Below, piece after piece: positions 21,982-35,036 of a stretch of DNA of 64,000 bases (within the stretch, counting starts at the first letter, position 1; each line of letters opens with the position of its first letter). This stretch comes from Yamagishiella unicocca. Lineage: Eukaryota > Chlorophyta > Chlorophyceae > Chlamydomonadales > Volvocaceae. The notes beneath the pieces were generated by a model. That model was not told where the DNA came from, ran no database searches, and saw only the letters and a program-made list of their open reading frames with translations. A program made the translations under genes and the position numbers. The DNA is taken from NCBI GenBank assembly GCA_003116995.1, contig BDSL01000092.1:186001-250000 (forward strand). The letters run 5' to 3'.

Positions 21982-23323
21982 GCGTGCCACTCAGTCCCTA
22001 GCTCGCTGCTGGCCGTCCCTCCTGGAGCTGAGAGCAGGCTCACTGCGGGGCCGCTTGCGGGGGCTGGCGGAGGAGCTGGGACGCGGGGGAGGGGGGGCTG
22101 GAGGGGGCGGCGGGGTCGGGGCGGGCGGCGGCGGAGGGGCGGCGGAGGCGGAGGCGGCCGCTCTAGAGGAGGACGCGGCGGAGGCGGCAGCGGCGGGTAT
22201 TGTACGGCGCTACCCTCCAGCGTTGGCGCTGACGGCGGGGGCGGTGGGGGCCCGCGTGCGCGCGCTGGCGGCGGCCATCAGCGCCCCTCGGATAGGCCCG
22301 GATGGCGGGGCGGAGGCGACGGAGGCGGAGCCCCCGGGTGTTCAGGGCGGTGAGGTCACTGCCGACGGCGGCGGAGGTGGCGGCGGGGAGTGTGCTGCGT
22401 CCAGCGGGGGGCCGGCGGCGCACCAGCAGCGGCACCAGCACCTCGAGGAGGACTCCGCCCGCGCTCGTGCCCTGGCGCTCCTACTCGCCCAGCTGGGCCT
22501 CCTGGGCTACAGCCCCGAGGCGCTGGCGGGGAGGTGGCGGGCGCTGGAGGCGGCAGTGGCGGAGGCGGCGGAGGCGGTGCTGCCGGGAGCCGCCGCCGCC
22601 GCCGCCACGTCCGGATCGCTTCATGCCGGGTGCCCCTGGAGTGCTGTCCGCGGCGAGCGTGATGCTGGTGTTGGTGCTACTCTGGGCCCGAGCTCGCAGC
22701 TGGATTATTTCCCGTGGCGGCAGCAGCTGCTGGCGGGTGCGCCCACGGCGGTGGCGCGCTGCCTGGCGGCGTCCGAGGCGCGGCTGCGGCGCCTGCCGTT
22801 CCTGGCCGCCGCCGCCGCCACCTCAACCACGGAAGCCGCGGGCGCAACAGCCGGTCATGAGGCAGGATGGGCATCAGCAGGTGTTGTGGCGGCGGCGGCG
22901 GCTCGGGAGCTGCGGCCCAGGGGGCGGGGGCGTCCGCGCATGGGCCCGCTGCTCCCCCAGCAGCAGCAGCAGCCGCGAGGTGGGGGCACCGCCGCCCCCC
23001 CAGCCGCCGCCAGCAGCGGCGTACGGCGCGTGGGTTCCGCGGGGCGGGACGCGGCATCATCTGCCTGGGGCGCTTCCTACGCGGGGGCGGACGCAGCGGA
23101 CGCTACGACAGCAGCAGCGGCTGCGGCGGCTGCTCCCCTGGCGGCTGCTCCCCTGGCGGCTGCGGCGTTGCGGTCCTTGTCGCTGTCGACGGTACTGGCC
23201 ATGAGCGCGGAGCGCTTCGCGGAGCGCTTCCCTGGCTTGGAGGATGATGGCCGCCGTACAGTGACCGGGGTGGGGGGCAGGGGCAGCGGTGTCCGCAGCA
23301 GGAAGAAGAGGGTGGCGGTGTGA
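21982..23323 (+). pseudogene. Captured last exon of the mTERF gene, copy 2
   Basis: The exon starts after the same CACACAG acceptor as in the parent gene and stays open to the same TGA. It is 1342 bases against 1219 in the parent, a net in-frame excess of 123 bases. Most of this is an Ala/Arg-rich segment between LAAAAATSTTE and GRPRMGP, where the parent has only ATVSMGP. There is no upstream mTERF exon, only linker sequence, so it can hardly be expressed as an mTERF protein unless it is spliced to a linker-derived exon. The open frame suggests recent origin. Confidence 0.7.
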
Positions 23324-24831
23324 GGTGGCATGTGGGAAATGCAGTCGTGATCATGCCCTACTGGTGGGGCATAGAAGGAAAATGTGAAGGCCGCTAGGCT
23401 CGTGTCTGCCGTTCGGCTCTGTTTTTGGGTGTCGCCGCCTGGGTCCCTTCGGGACGGTGCTGTACGATGCGTGCATCCCCGAGCGCGTCGTACACTATGT
23501 TACGTCAGCGGTCTGCGCTGATGTCCGCGCCTGCGGCGCCCGGTTGCTTGGACTGCGATTGCTGGGTGTAGCCTACCTAGTGTTCCTGGATTCCGCTCTC
23601 CTGGATGTCTTCTGGGCCTCTTGCCTTTCGGAACCGCCGGTTTTCCTTGCTTTCCTTGTCTCTTTCAGTGTCAGGCGATGCGCCCGATGGCTCTACCTTT
23701 TAAGGTCTGGAGCCCACTGTAACAAGTACAACAACAAGTAACTTATGAATGCCGCCAACGGTGCATCTTGTTGTGCAAGTTTGGATGGATAACAATAACA
23801 GAGGCTAGGGGCCGTGACGCATGTGTTCCGGCATGTTCTGGAGCTTACAAGTGGCTGACGGGCAGCCTCCGAGCGGGCAGCCTCAGCAGCCATGTACGGC
23901 TTGGGCGGCCGTGAACAGGGCCGGAACATCGTCCTGAGAAGGGCGGAATCACGTGCATCAGTGTCCAAAACACAAGTTGACCCAACCGTTAAGAGGGTTG
24001 GGTTTCCTCATCATCGCGGTACCGCCCCAACATACCCTGACCATTATCAGTACGCTACTATGTTCCTACCAAGTACCTACAAACATCACCTTGTTCCTTC
24101 CTCATTCGTTGTTGTCCATTCATTGGCGGAGCAGGATCTCACTGCCACTAGTTGAGGGTAAGATTAAACAAGGCAAGCTAAGACAATATGAGGGCAATGA
24201 AAATTAACGTTCTACCACTAGTGTAAGCCATAATACCGTCGTATGTAGCTGCCCATAAGTACTACAATGTTCAAAGCTTCAAACTCCCTGACCCGGTGAT
24301 CACGCACATCAGGAGTGAGCTGAAGGCAAGCCGTTATTATGCATGGCTGCCGTACATTACCTACATTAGAAGCTCTAATTGCTCCTCTTCTGCCGCTCGG
24401 CCTAAGTACTAAACATCACCGCCAAGCCACAATGTATGGCACCTACTAGCGCTAAAGGGCTGCCTACCACTGTCATACATGTCGCAGTACGAGTTAGTTT
24501 TTATAAACCACTCTCAGCTAACTTGTGCCACTCGGGCACCAATACCATGCTCCTGCCTACCTACCATCATGCGCAAATCATACAATACGCAATACGTAGT
24601 ACATGTTACTATCAGGATGCTTCCCACCTCATGCAAACCACGCTGCCACAATGCGTACGTACAGTGGTCGCACCACCCTAACAATTCGATCATCCTACGT
24701 GGCCGGCTAGCTGCCGGCACATGATAAGCTCACTCGCGGCGGATTTCCTAGATCCTAGCTCCGTCCGCCGGGGCTTGACATCTTGCAGACGTTATAACTC
24801 CCAATCCAACTGCCTTCTCAGTGACACTTAT

Positions 24832-26424
24832 TCACGCGGGTACGTACACGATCAGCTGAATCTGGTCCTCGAGGTCCTCGATGTCCACCGGCAGGCATTC
24901 AATGTGCCAGCCCAGGACACGCTGCAGCGCCGTGGCCGCCGCGACCTCGCCCTGCTCCCTGACGAGCAGCTGCCGCTCGGCCTCATCGGCGGCGCCCAGT
25001 TCCCGGAAGAGCTCCTCGGGGAAGTGCAGCACCAGCGGCACCCACGAGGAGGGGAAGCCCTTCTCGGCGGCCTCCAGCAGGGTGCGCAACGCTGCCGAGC
25101 TCCGCACAGTCACCTTCTTGCGCAGCACCTGTACCTTGGTATGCACGTAGGTGGACGTGGAGACCAGGAGGGTGCCGCGCTCCACCACGAGCTGCGAGGA
25201 CACATGTTTGCCAACCTTCGGAGACGAGCTGATGGTCTCCTTGGCGGTGAAGATGCTGGCTGAGTCCTCCAAATCGTGCATCAATGCGCGCTGCCGCGAG
25301 CTGCCTGTGCGGGACTCCACGATCTGCTGCAGGATCATGGCCAGTCTGTCGCACGGCGAGGTGCAGCCCTGCATCAGCCTGCCGACGCGGCGCTTGAAGA
25401 CGGCTGCCGCATCAGCGGCCTCGTCGGCGACAGCGGGCGTGACCAGCACTGGGACATCGTGAACAACGACTGGCTTTGACACCGCTTCTGGCTCCGAAGC
25501 CACCTCGGGCTCCGAAGCCACCTCGGACTCCGAAGCCGCCTCGGGCTCAGAAGCCACCTCGGACTCCGAAGCCACTTGTGGCTCCGAAGCCACCTCGGCC
25601 TCCGAAGCCATCTGTGGCGCCGAAGCCACCTCCGGCTCGGAAGCTACGTCGAGCTCCGAAGCCACCTCAAACTCCGAAGCCACCTGTGGCTCCGAAGCCA
25701 CCTCAGGCTCCGAAGGCATCTGTGGCTCCGGAGCCACCTCGGACTCCAAAGCCACCTCGGGCTCCGAAGCCACCTCAAACTCCGAAGCCACCTCGGACTC
25801 CGAAGCCACTGCCTGCTGCTGAGTCTTGGCTTCCTGATGCGCAGCAGCTGGCGCTTGCACAGCGGGTACCACATCAGTCGCAGTGGTGTTGGGGTCAGCA
25901 GCACCAGCGACAGCGAAGAGGTCCAGCAGTGGCGACGGCATGCGCCATGGCGTTGGGGAGGCGGGTGTGCGTAGGGCCACTTGCGCGGCCGGAGGAAGAA
26001 GGGATGCCTCGAAGGAATGCCTCGGGCAGCTGGAGAACGCCGACAGCAGCGCCGGCGGTTTGGCCGATGGCCTCAGGAAGGCCGGAACGTAGTCCTGCAG
26101 CCAGGACGGCAGGGCAGCCATCAGGCAGTCAGCCTGCACAGCACGAAAGGGTCGAGGGGCGGTGGTCAAAGGCTTGTTGCAGCAGCAGGTAGGACGCATC
26201 AATTGAACAGATCTCCCGTCCGTATCCTAAATCGCATGACAGTGCAGTACGACAAGATATGTATTAGGCATACAGTCTGTCTGCTCTGCGCTCGCTCACT
26301 CCCGTAACGGAGGGGCCCTACCTGCGGCATCTTGAAGCACCGCAGGACGGCGCCCATTCCAGCGCCAGAGAAAAGGAAGTTGTTGTAATTGTTGTTGTGG
26401 GCCGGTGGCTGCAGCAGGTGGCGC
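24832..26424 (-). CDS. Repeat-borne gene, Ser-Glu-Val-Ala repeat protein, A2 copy (3' exons)
   Basis: Exons 24832-26133 and 26322-26424 have the same junctions and phase as A1. The protein is almost identical to A1; the visible change is Asp for Gly in the repeat region. The upstream 5' region at about 27465-27881 keeps a longer open frame than A1 and A3, because A2 has TAAG inserted after CGCAGAAG, which restores the frame through SAVR and the following GTACGT donor. Of the three A copies, A2 is therefore the best candidate for an intact gene. Function is unknown. Confidence 0.55.
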
Positions 26425-27047
26425 CTGCGTAAGGGAGCGGACAGGAAGAGCAGTATGGGTTACGAGTGGGCGAGCCACGACATGCAGCTACTGATTCGTA
26501 CGACGTGCGCCAGAAAGCTAACAGGAAAGGTGCAAGTCGGCGCACCGCCAGGAGCCGCGCGCTGCAGGCCATTCAAGCTGCAACGGTGCGACGTTAGGAC
26601 GAACGGCTGTCGACATCTGTCGCTTCGCTCCCGGCAACAGGTATGCCCATAAGCCGTTTGGAAAACAGCGCGCATGCTCCCAACATGTACATGTGCAGTG
26701 CGAGCCCTTGCGAGGTGCTGGTGACGCCGTGTGTGGAATTTGCAAGCAAGACTTTGTATTAATGCAGAATGTGGATTTTAACAGGATTCAAGGATGTTAT
26801 GGTGGCGTATGGCTCATTGCCGGCAGGGGTGGCAACGACCGTCGACAAGCATGCAATGTCGGTCCAAAGCCCAGGCCCAAGCCAGACGGGAGTCAGCATA
26901 ACGACATTAGTGCACAAAGCATAAATGCATATGATTAATATGGCATCTGGTATAGGCTATCCTGTCCAGCCTGGGAAGGAGAAAGCTTGCAAGCGGTCAC
27001 CATGTCGCAATGCCCAGGCTGCACAGACTGCCAGAAAGTGTTGGAAG

Positions 27048-27085
27048 CCAGCCAGACATCCCGAGCGCTCGGGATGCCTGGCTGG
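27048..27085. repeat. 38-bp palindrome, A2
   Basis: Same palindrome as at 18677, centred on CATCCCGAGCGCTCGGGATG. Confidence 0.85.
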
Positions 27086-29515
27086 AACAGAAAGCGCACG
27101 TTGCAAAAGGCCCTCCCTATGTATGGCTTGCGGAAGCCCACACCACTCTTGCAAGGCTCCATGAGCCTGAGACCTGCCCACCCTGCCCTGGTGCTCGTAG
27201 CCAACCCAACTGCACTCACCCACGCGGAAACGCCATTACAGACGATGCAGGTTCCGACATCATGCGACGAGAAGCCATCTTGTATGTGCTCAAGGAAAGA
27301 TACACGCCAGACGGCACAGACACCCGGCACAACAGCTTGCGCGAAGATTTAAGAGGAATTTGTGCGCTGCAAATGAGGACAGACGTGTGACACAGGACAG
27401 AAGATCAAGGCAAGGAAGTAGAGTAGAGATTGGAGGATAGACCTGAAGTTCTGTCGACGACTTTTTATGTGGCCTCCTGGTGACACAAAGGCCCTTCGGA
27501 TTGTCGTACCGCCGCAAGTCCGTAGCGCAAATAATGTCCTCGCACAAGCTCTGCTGGCACGACGCCTAGCAGGCTACGGCATGCAACACCAACCAAGCGC
27601 GAGGACAGCTCAGATGCGCAGACGCAACAAACGTACCTGACAGCTGAGACTAGACGACCCTTACTTCTGCGTGCGCTGTCCTTGTCCTGTCGATGCATGT
27701 CCAAGTTCAGAGAGGCTTTTACCTTCAAAATGTGAACCAAACGAGGAAAGGTAAAGTCGGCGGAATCTGCAAAGAGCAAACCAGGGTATCGGACAACTGG
27801 CGGAAAGAACCGCAACGCATCTCGAGGCACGGCCAGCGACATGAGGCAGGGATCAACCAAAGAACGGATTGGCAGTACCACCCCAAGCCGCCAAGACGGT
27901 AGAGCAGGTAGAGTGAGGCACCAGCGAGGCAGCCTCCTCCTGACAGGGCCTGGCTCCTAACTGCTCAGATCCCTATCTAATAGTCCAGCAAAAAGAGAAA
28001 GGGAACAGCAAAGAAAAGCTTCGTGTTACTGAGCTTAGCACGGGGGCAAGTCGACGAGTTTGTCCCCTGCTCTTTGGGCTTCAATACCAAGGCTGACCGC
28101 CATCTTGGCTTGGTGGGCAAGTGCAAAGTACTAATTATATCTACCGCTTTGGCCTGATTTCAATTCGTGAATGTACTCAGAGCGAGCCGAAAGCAGCACG
28201 AGAGTTTGTGCTCATGAAACGGTACGATTTGCCAGGCCGACTTCGGCGTGCACTTCTGTAAGCTATTCCTACATCTGCCTGGCATTAGGAAGGGTGTATG
28301 TTGACAGAGCACGAACGTGGAAGGGAGCGGAAGAAAGTCACCGACCGCTCACCTGCAAAGCACATGGAATGCTTACCGACTAGGGTGAAAGGCAAAGCAA
28401 TCATTTTGTGTTGGAACAGCAGCCTGCCAGCCACGGCAGTCGAAAAGCCGAAGCGGAATGAGAGACCCGTCGAAATGGGCGGGCATTGGGTGACCCGCGG
28501 GTCGTATCGCCGATGTAATTGCAGAACAATTAATTCGAGTTCAAATGAAGGGGCTCGCCCTCGAATGGGATTGGCGCAGCCGCGGTGTGGTAATGAACAT
28601 GCCACGGCGACCCACAACAGGAGCTATCCGCAATGCCATGCATGCTGCAACGGTCGGCGGGGCTTCATGCATCGCGTAATGTTTACTCTGCGCAACGGGT
28701 TAATGCGCGTCCACCAGGTTAAGGTAGGTTCTTGGTGGTCTCGGGGCCTACCCCAGAAGGTACCATGCCGCATTGACGCGCTCTTCCTCGCCTGCCGGGC
28801 CGCTCGGTCGCACTTCCCTTCGTGCAGCTGTAACCAAGTGAGCTGCCGGCAGCAACGACGATGCGCACACACTGCAAGGGGAGGTCAACTTCACGGATAC
28901 GCACCAAGCCATGCGCAGAAGCTTACCCGGCAGCGTACGTCGCCGCACGCCAGCGCGCCGAGCACGCAGAGCACCGCCACCGCCACCGCTGTGAACGCAG
29001 GACTCCCGACTATCAATCCACATTAAATGAAAGCATTAGTTTGTTTTGTAATATTTGGTGTGGGTTAAAGCGAAAGGCGACGGTCGAGCCATTCCTGCAA
29101 GCACCGTAAGGGTCGCTAATGCAAGCAGCTTTTTGCGCCGAGCCTTCTACAATACGGGTTGACATAGCCATGTACCGGTATCAAGGCTGGCTGGATAGAA
29201 ACCACAGTACGTCGTACGTGCACGCGGGCATCATAATCCAACAACAGGACGAATACAAGCACTACATGTATGCACCGTCTGTAGCTGTAAATGCGGTTGG
29301 TTTCAATGAGAGCCCCTTGCTTCTTCTTCCTGTATCATGGCTGTTTAACACGGCCATGACTGCCAGCACACAACGCAACATGCTAGCAGCGGTGTTTAAG
29401 GCCCCTTGCTTATGGTGTGCATTCAGTGACAAGAGTCAGGGGCGCTAGTGGGTCGCTCGAGTGCTTGTCGCTCTGGCCGAGCCACAATCATCGCTGGAGA
29501 CGGCGAACGTCGAAT

Positions 29516-30027
29516 AAAAACTCCCAGTTCCGCAACATGGCATCCAACGGGAAGCTGCCAGGCTTGTTGGCAAATGTCAATGGTGAGGGGCTTCTGTCAG
29601 ACTCGCCTGTCTCTAGTGTGGATACGACCATGGTTGCGTGTGCCAACCCTTGTGTATGTGTCTGCGCGTGGCGGAGTGACCTTGCCCGAGCCGTGACGCC
29701 TCAATGTGTGTGCACCAACGCGCCTTGCTACTAATATGCCCTTATCGTGCCTGTGACACTAGCTACGTGGCAAGGAGGTGTGCGTCGTGGCGATCAAGTT
29801 GTTGAACGCAAAACGTCGGATGTGGATACTTGGCTCGCTGACAGACCGCGAAGGCGTGCGGAGGGCGCACCGGCCGCAAGCGCCGGAGGTGCACACCACG
29901 GATGTGGACACCGACCGTTTCCGGGTAGTTATGGACGCTGCCGGGTAGGAAGTCTTGGACCGTGCAGGAAACGTTACATTGCGGTACCTGAAAGGTTGCG
30001 TTCTGTAAAATCCCTCACGGTAGCAGC
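29516..30027. other. Unique spacer between A2 and the fourth mTERF exon fragment
   Basis: Apart from the short linker piece at about 29617-29675, this is sequence seen nowhere else in the window. A plus-strand frame (29747-30034) has no recognisable motif and is not called. Confidence 0.4.
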
Positions 30028-30029
30028 AG

Positions 30030-30439
30030 CATGAGCCGCGAGGTGGGGGCACCGCCGCCCCCCCAGCCGCCGCCAGCAGCGGCGTACGGCGCGTGGGTTC
30101 CGCGGGGCGGGACGCGGCATCATCTGCCTGGGGCGCTTCCTACGCGGGGGCGGACGCAGCGGACGCTACGATAGCAGCAGCAGCGGCTGCGGCGGCTGCT
30201 CCCCTGGCGGCTGCTCCGCTGGCGGCTGCTCCCCTGGCGGCTGCGGCGTTGCGGTCCTTGTCGCTGTCGACGGTACTGGCCATGAGCGCGGAGCGCTTCG
30301 CGGAGCGCTTCCCTGGCTTGGAGGATGATGGCCGCCGCACAGTGACTGGGGTGGGGGGCAGGGGCAGGGGCAGCGGTGTCCGCAGCAGGAAGAAGAGGGT
30401 GGCGGTGTCCGCAGCAGGAAGAAGAGGGTGGCGGTGTGA
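30030..30439 (+). pseudogene. Captured mTERF last-exon fragment, copy 4
   Basis: Only the last third of the exon is present, from the CAGCAGCATGAGCCGCGAGG landmark to the stop. The tail GTGTCCGCAGCAGGAAGAAG is duplicated, and one extra GCTGCTCC unit has been inserted. The 3' flank matches the parent up to about 30592 and then jumps into unit B. Confidence 0.75.
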
Positions 30440-30594
30440 GGTGGCATGTGGGAAATGCAGTCGTGATCATGCCCTACTGGTGGGGCATAGAAGGAAAATG
30501 TGAAGGCCGCTAGGCTCGTGTCTGCCGTTCGGCTCTGTTTTTGGGTGTCGCCGACTGGGTCCCTTCGGGACGGTGCTGTACGATGCGTGCGTCC

Positions 30595-30945
30595 TCAATG
30601 GCGGCCAGAGCCACCACATCCCAGGCGCAAGGTGGGTGCGGTGGTGCAGAACCAGGAATGGTGCATACCTCCCCCGGACGCTCCCCAGACAGCGCGCCAC
30701 ACCCACAGGGAGCAGCCGCCACAGCCCGAATATGCGAGTTCCCGAGAGGGGGATATTCCATCCACGGTCAGCCGCCACCATCCCTCCTTATCCCACTTCA
30801 TCCCTGGCCAAAGCCGCCTCAACACGTGCTGCAGGGCAGCCCGGTGTCCCCAAGCAAGCGCGTCACGCACAAACAGCTCATGCGTTGCCCGCCGAGCGTC
30901 CGCGACCCCGGCCAGCTGCACAGCCGTCCCCACCCGAACAGTCAT
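30595..30945 (-). other. Retroelement-like C-terminal frame, truncated, in B1
   Basis: The minus-strand frame reads ARRATHELFVRDALAWGHRA and then LWPGMKWDKEGWWRL. It is almost the same as 38002-38436. In the B1/B2 junction copy the minus-strand sequence continues to a TGTAA-type retroelement end at about 37450; here it is cut off at 30594 by the mTERF 3' flank. I suspect the C-terminal region of a non-LTR retrotransposon polyprotein, but no reverse transcriptase motif is present. Confidence 0.35.
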
Positions 30946-32580
30946 CCCCCAGCACCCTGGGCAGCCAGCATTATCGGCGCGTCACGTTGCGCTGTGCCAC
31001 GTCGTGTCCACGGCAACGTACAGGTTCACGAGTACGCAGGCATGTTGGTGCGCACACATCAGCGGTAAGTGAACATACACGAGACATCACAGCTCGGGCT
31101 TTATTTGTCACCACGGCGTTACACGAGTTAGTTTGCACACACCGCCTTTCGAATCGCCCAACAGGGGTCACAAGCCTCGCCTGCCTATCAGTTGCATTCG
31201 TGCGCCCCAGCTGGCACACCCTACCACTGCTCTTCCTCCAATACTTCGACGTTACCAGTGCTACCCCGCCGGCAGCCGGCTGCATTACGCCACCGCTCGC
31301 TTGGTACCGATCCTGCTTGCCACATTCCATCCTGACCAGGCAGCCATGGTCGTATCCACCACCATGGACTCCGATGGCACCACACCACTAGGCGATCCGG
31401 CAGCGCCAGGGGCGGATGCACCAGCGGGCCGACTTCCTAGCCCAGCACGCCCTGTGTTGCAGACACAGTCGCACATGGGAATTTCAGGGGATAAGGCCCT
31501 CAGGGGGGGTGTTTGATGGCGTGGTTGATCCACATCTGGACCTCCGCCGCACTAGAAGCGAACGCGCCCGCCCCTAGCCATTCGCACTCGTTACCCTCGA
31601 TGTGTCGGGAAATGGATTATGGAAGCCGGGCAAGTCGGTCAGTGACCCAGCTCGCCCGTGCTCTGCCGAGCGGCGTGCTATGACTCGCTCATACCATGAG
31701 GCGCAACGACCGAGGGACGGCGTACAGATATCTCGCAACGTCGTACCTGGGCGGGAGGGTAACTCGGGGGTTGGGTTACCGTGGTGGCTTGGTTAGGCCG
31801 GCGAACTCCCACGTGCCGCCATCCGCACCTGCAACACGGTTCGGAGCTCTTCAGGGCTTCAAGCGACCCGCGCAAGGCAAAGCTTACCACCGCGATATGG
31901 TAGACCTACAACGCGTTTAAACACACATGGATCAGGTGCGGCGTGCAGCTGCGAGGAAGCCCTTAGCCCATCGAACGAGTTATTGGACGCAGGCGAGTCT
32001 GTCAGAAGCCCCTCAGCACCGACAGTTGCCAACAAGTCTCCTGCTTAATGCCATGTTGGGGAATTGGGAGTTTCATTGCGACGCTCGCCTTCTCCAGCGA
32101 TGACTGTGGCTCGGCAGAGCGACAAGCAGACGAGTGACCTCCACTAGCGCCCCTGACTCTTGTCACAGACAGAGAACCATACTCGAGGGACCTTGGACAC
32201 CCTGCTTGCAGATTACATTGCGTGCTGTCAGTTAGGGTCAAGTGAAACGGCCATGATGCAGAGAGAAGAAGCAAGGGGTTCCCATAAAAACATACAGCAT
32301 TTACAGCTACAGACTATCCATGCATTGTAGTGTTTGTATTGCGTCCTGCTGTTCGCTTATGATGCCGGCCTACACGTACGACGTAATGTGGTTTCGATCC
32401 AGCCGGCCTCGCAATCTTGCGTGGCATTATTGTACAAGGCTCGTCACAAAGAGCTGCCTGTTTTCGCAAATCTTATGGTGCTGCCCCTTCAGGTCCGAAA
32501 GCCTGCGTCAAGAGCTTGACCGTCGCCTTTAGCTTAACCCACACCGCCTCTATCTTACAATAAAACTACTTCTTATCATT
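30946..32580. other. Unit B proximal part
   Basis: No gene is supported. About 31330-31490 is the reverse complement of the unit A linker. About 31700-32160 is diverged unit A distal sequence. The small frames differ in phase from those in unit A. Confidence 0.4.
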
Positions 32581-32582
32581 TT

Positions 32583-33222
32583 CAGATGCGGGAGTCCTGC
32601 GCTCGGTGGCAGTGGCGGTGGCGGTGGCGGTGCTCTGCGTGCTCTGCCCGCTGGCGTGCGGCCATGCACGTACCGGTGCCGGGGAAGCTTCGGCACATGG
32701 CTTGGTACGGATACGTGAAGTCCCCCCCCCTTTGCAGTGTGTGCGCATCTTCGTTGCTGCCGGCAATGGGAGCTCCTACTCACTTGGTTACGGTTGTGCG
32801 AAGGGAACTGCGACCGAGCCTGACCGAGCGGCCCGGCAGCAGGCGAGGAAGGGGGCGTCAATGCGGGATGGTACCTTTTGAGGTACCGTAGGCCCCGAGA
32901 CCAACAAGAACCTACCTTTACCTGGTGGGCGCGCATAAACCCGATCCTCGAAGTAAACACTGTTCTGCCGTGCGTTCGACGATGCGACCCGCGGGTCCTT
33001 CAATGCTTGCCCATGTCGACGGCTCTCTCGTTTGCAACGCACATTCTCATCTCCCGCTGCAATGTTTCGGCTGCCAGGGCTGGAACGCTTCTGTTCCAGC
33101 GCGAGATGGGTGCTTTGCCTTTTATCCAAATCGTTCATCGTTCCACGCGCATTCCAGCAGGTGAGCGGTCGATGCTTATGTCGATGTACACCCTTCGTAA
33201 TGCCAGGCAGATGCAGGAATAG
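32583..33222 (+). other. Candidate 5' exons of the repeat-borne gene, B1
   Basis: After a TTTTCAG acceptor-like sequence, the frame carries AVAVAVLCVLCPLACG, matching the leader-like segment of unit A. A second piece (about 32985-33160) keeps the pattern DPRVLQCLPMSTALSF and LLFQREMGALPF before GTGAGC. B2 has a shortened version (40077-40640) in which one 161-residue frame runs through both pieces. That difference shows the region is evolving freely. Confidence 0.35.
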
Positions 33223-34974
33223 CTTACAGAAGGAATTGCACGCCGAAGTCGAGCTGCCAAATCACGCCGTATCACGAGTAAAAACGCTCATACTGCTTTC
33301 GGCTCGCTCTGGATACTTCCATAGACTGAAACAAGGCCAAAGCGATAGATGTTGATACTGTGCACTTGCCCGATGAGCCAATAGGGTGGTCAGCCTTTGG
33401 TGTCGAAGCCCAAGGAGCAGGAAACACCCGTGCTCAGCCCAGCAACACGAAGCTTTTCCTCGCGCTTCCTTTGCCTTTCCTTTCCTTTTTTGATGCTGAA
33501 CTATGAGGAACCTGAACAGGAGCTGGGCGCTGTGAGAAGGAGCCGGTCTTGCTGGATGGTGCCTCGCTCTACCGTCTTGGGAGCTTCGGGTGGTACTATC
33601 AACCCTTTCTTTGGTTGATCCCTGCTGCCTGATGTCGCGGGCCGTGCCTTGAGGTGCGTTGCGGTCCTTTCTTCAGTTTTCCGATACCCTGGCTTGCTCT
33701 TTGCAGGGTCCGTCGACTTTACCTTTCTTGTTTGGCGATCGTATACCTTTCGCAGGCAAAAGCCTGCCTGGACTTGGACAGCGAGAGGACGAGTACAGCG
33801 GACGCAGAAGGGTCATGTATGTCAGCTGTCAGGTGCGTTTATTGCGTCCGCGCATGTGTACTGTCCTCGTGCTGCATGCCGGTTCATCGTTGCCTGCTAG
33901 GCGTGCGTCGTGCCAGCTTGCGCGAGACCATTTGCGCAACGGACTTGCGGCGGTACGACGATTCGAAGGGCCTTTAGGAGGCCACACAAAAGGTCGTCGA
34001 CGGAACTTCAGGTCTATTCTCCAGCCTCAATCCTACTTCCTTCCCTTTACCCTCTGTTCTCTGCCCACGTCTGTCCTCATTCGCAACGCAACAGAGTCCT
34101 CTAAGTCTTCGCGCAAGCTGTTGTGCCGGGTGTCTGTGAGATCTGGCTTGTATCTTTTCCTTGAGTACAAGATGGCCTCTCGTCGCGTGATGTCGGAGCC
34201 TGCATCGTCTGTGATGGCGTGCCCGCGTGGGTGAGTGCAGTTGTGTTGGCTACGGGCACCGGGGCAGGGTGGGCAGGTCTTTAACAGCCGCCGTTCCAGC
34301 TCAAGGAGCCTCAAGGGAATGGTGTGCACTTACGCACGCCATACCATAGGAAGGGCCTTTTGCAACGTGCGCTTTCTGGGCAGTCTGGGCGTGGTGACAA
34401 TGCTGATCGCTTTCAGGCATATCCTTCCCAGGCTGGACAGGATAACCTATACCAGATCACCATATCAATCATCATATGCTTGTGCACTAATGTCATCATG
34501 TTGACTCCCGTCTGGCTTGGGCCTGGGCTTTGGACCGACATTGCATGCTTGTCGATGGTCGTTGCCCACCCTGCCGGCAATGAGCCATACGCCACCGTAA
34601 CATCCATGAACCTTGTTGACATTCACATTCTGCATTAGTGAGAAGCCTTGCTTGCGAATTTGACACACGGCGTCACGGTTGTTGGCAGCCGCTCGCAAGG
34701 GCTCGCAGCAGCGCACATGTACATGTTGGGAGCACGTGCGCTTTGCTCCAAACGGCTTACGCGCAGACCTGTTGTCGGGAGACAGATGCCGAGCGTTCGT
34801 CCTAACGTCACACCGTTGCAGCTTGAATGGTCTGCCGTGCGCTTCGCCTTACAGTGCGCCAACTTGCACCTTTCGCGCTAGCTTCCTGACGCACGTCATA
34901 TGAACCAGGAGCTGCATGTCGTGGCTCGCCCATTCGTAACGTATGTCGCTCTTCCTGTCCGCTCCCTCACGCAG

Positions 34975-35000
34975 GCGCCACCTACTGCAGCCACCTGTCC

Positions 35001-35036
<36 letters not shown>

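Larger units (their letters stand above)
21982..29515 (+). repeat. Long repeat unit A, copy 2
   Basis: Same order as copy 1: mTERF last exon, retroelement-like end, minus-strand repeat-borne gene and its 5' region. The match to A1 and A3 stops at about 29515 (after GGCGAACGTCGAAT). A short piece of linker reappears at about 29617-29675. Confidence 0.8.

Noticed and set aside
21794..23323. 509-codon frame starting in the linker and running into the captured mTERF exon
   Set aside because: The start is GTG, not ATG, and the upstream part is linker sequence that merely happens to be open. Only the exon part is meaningful.
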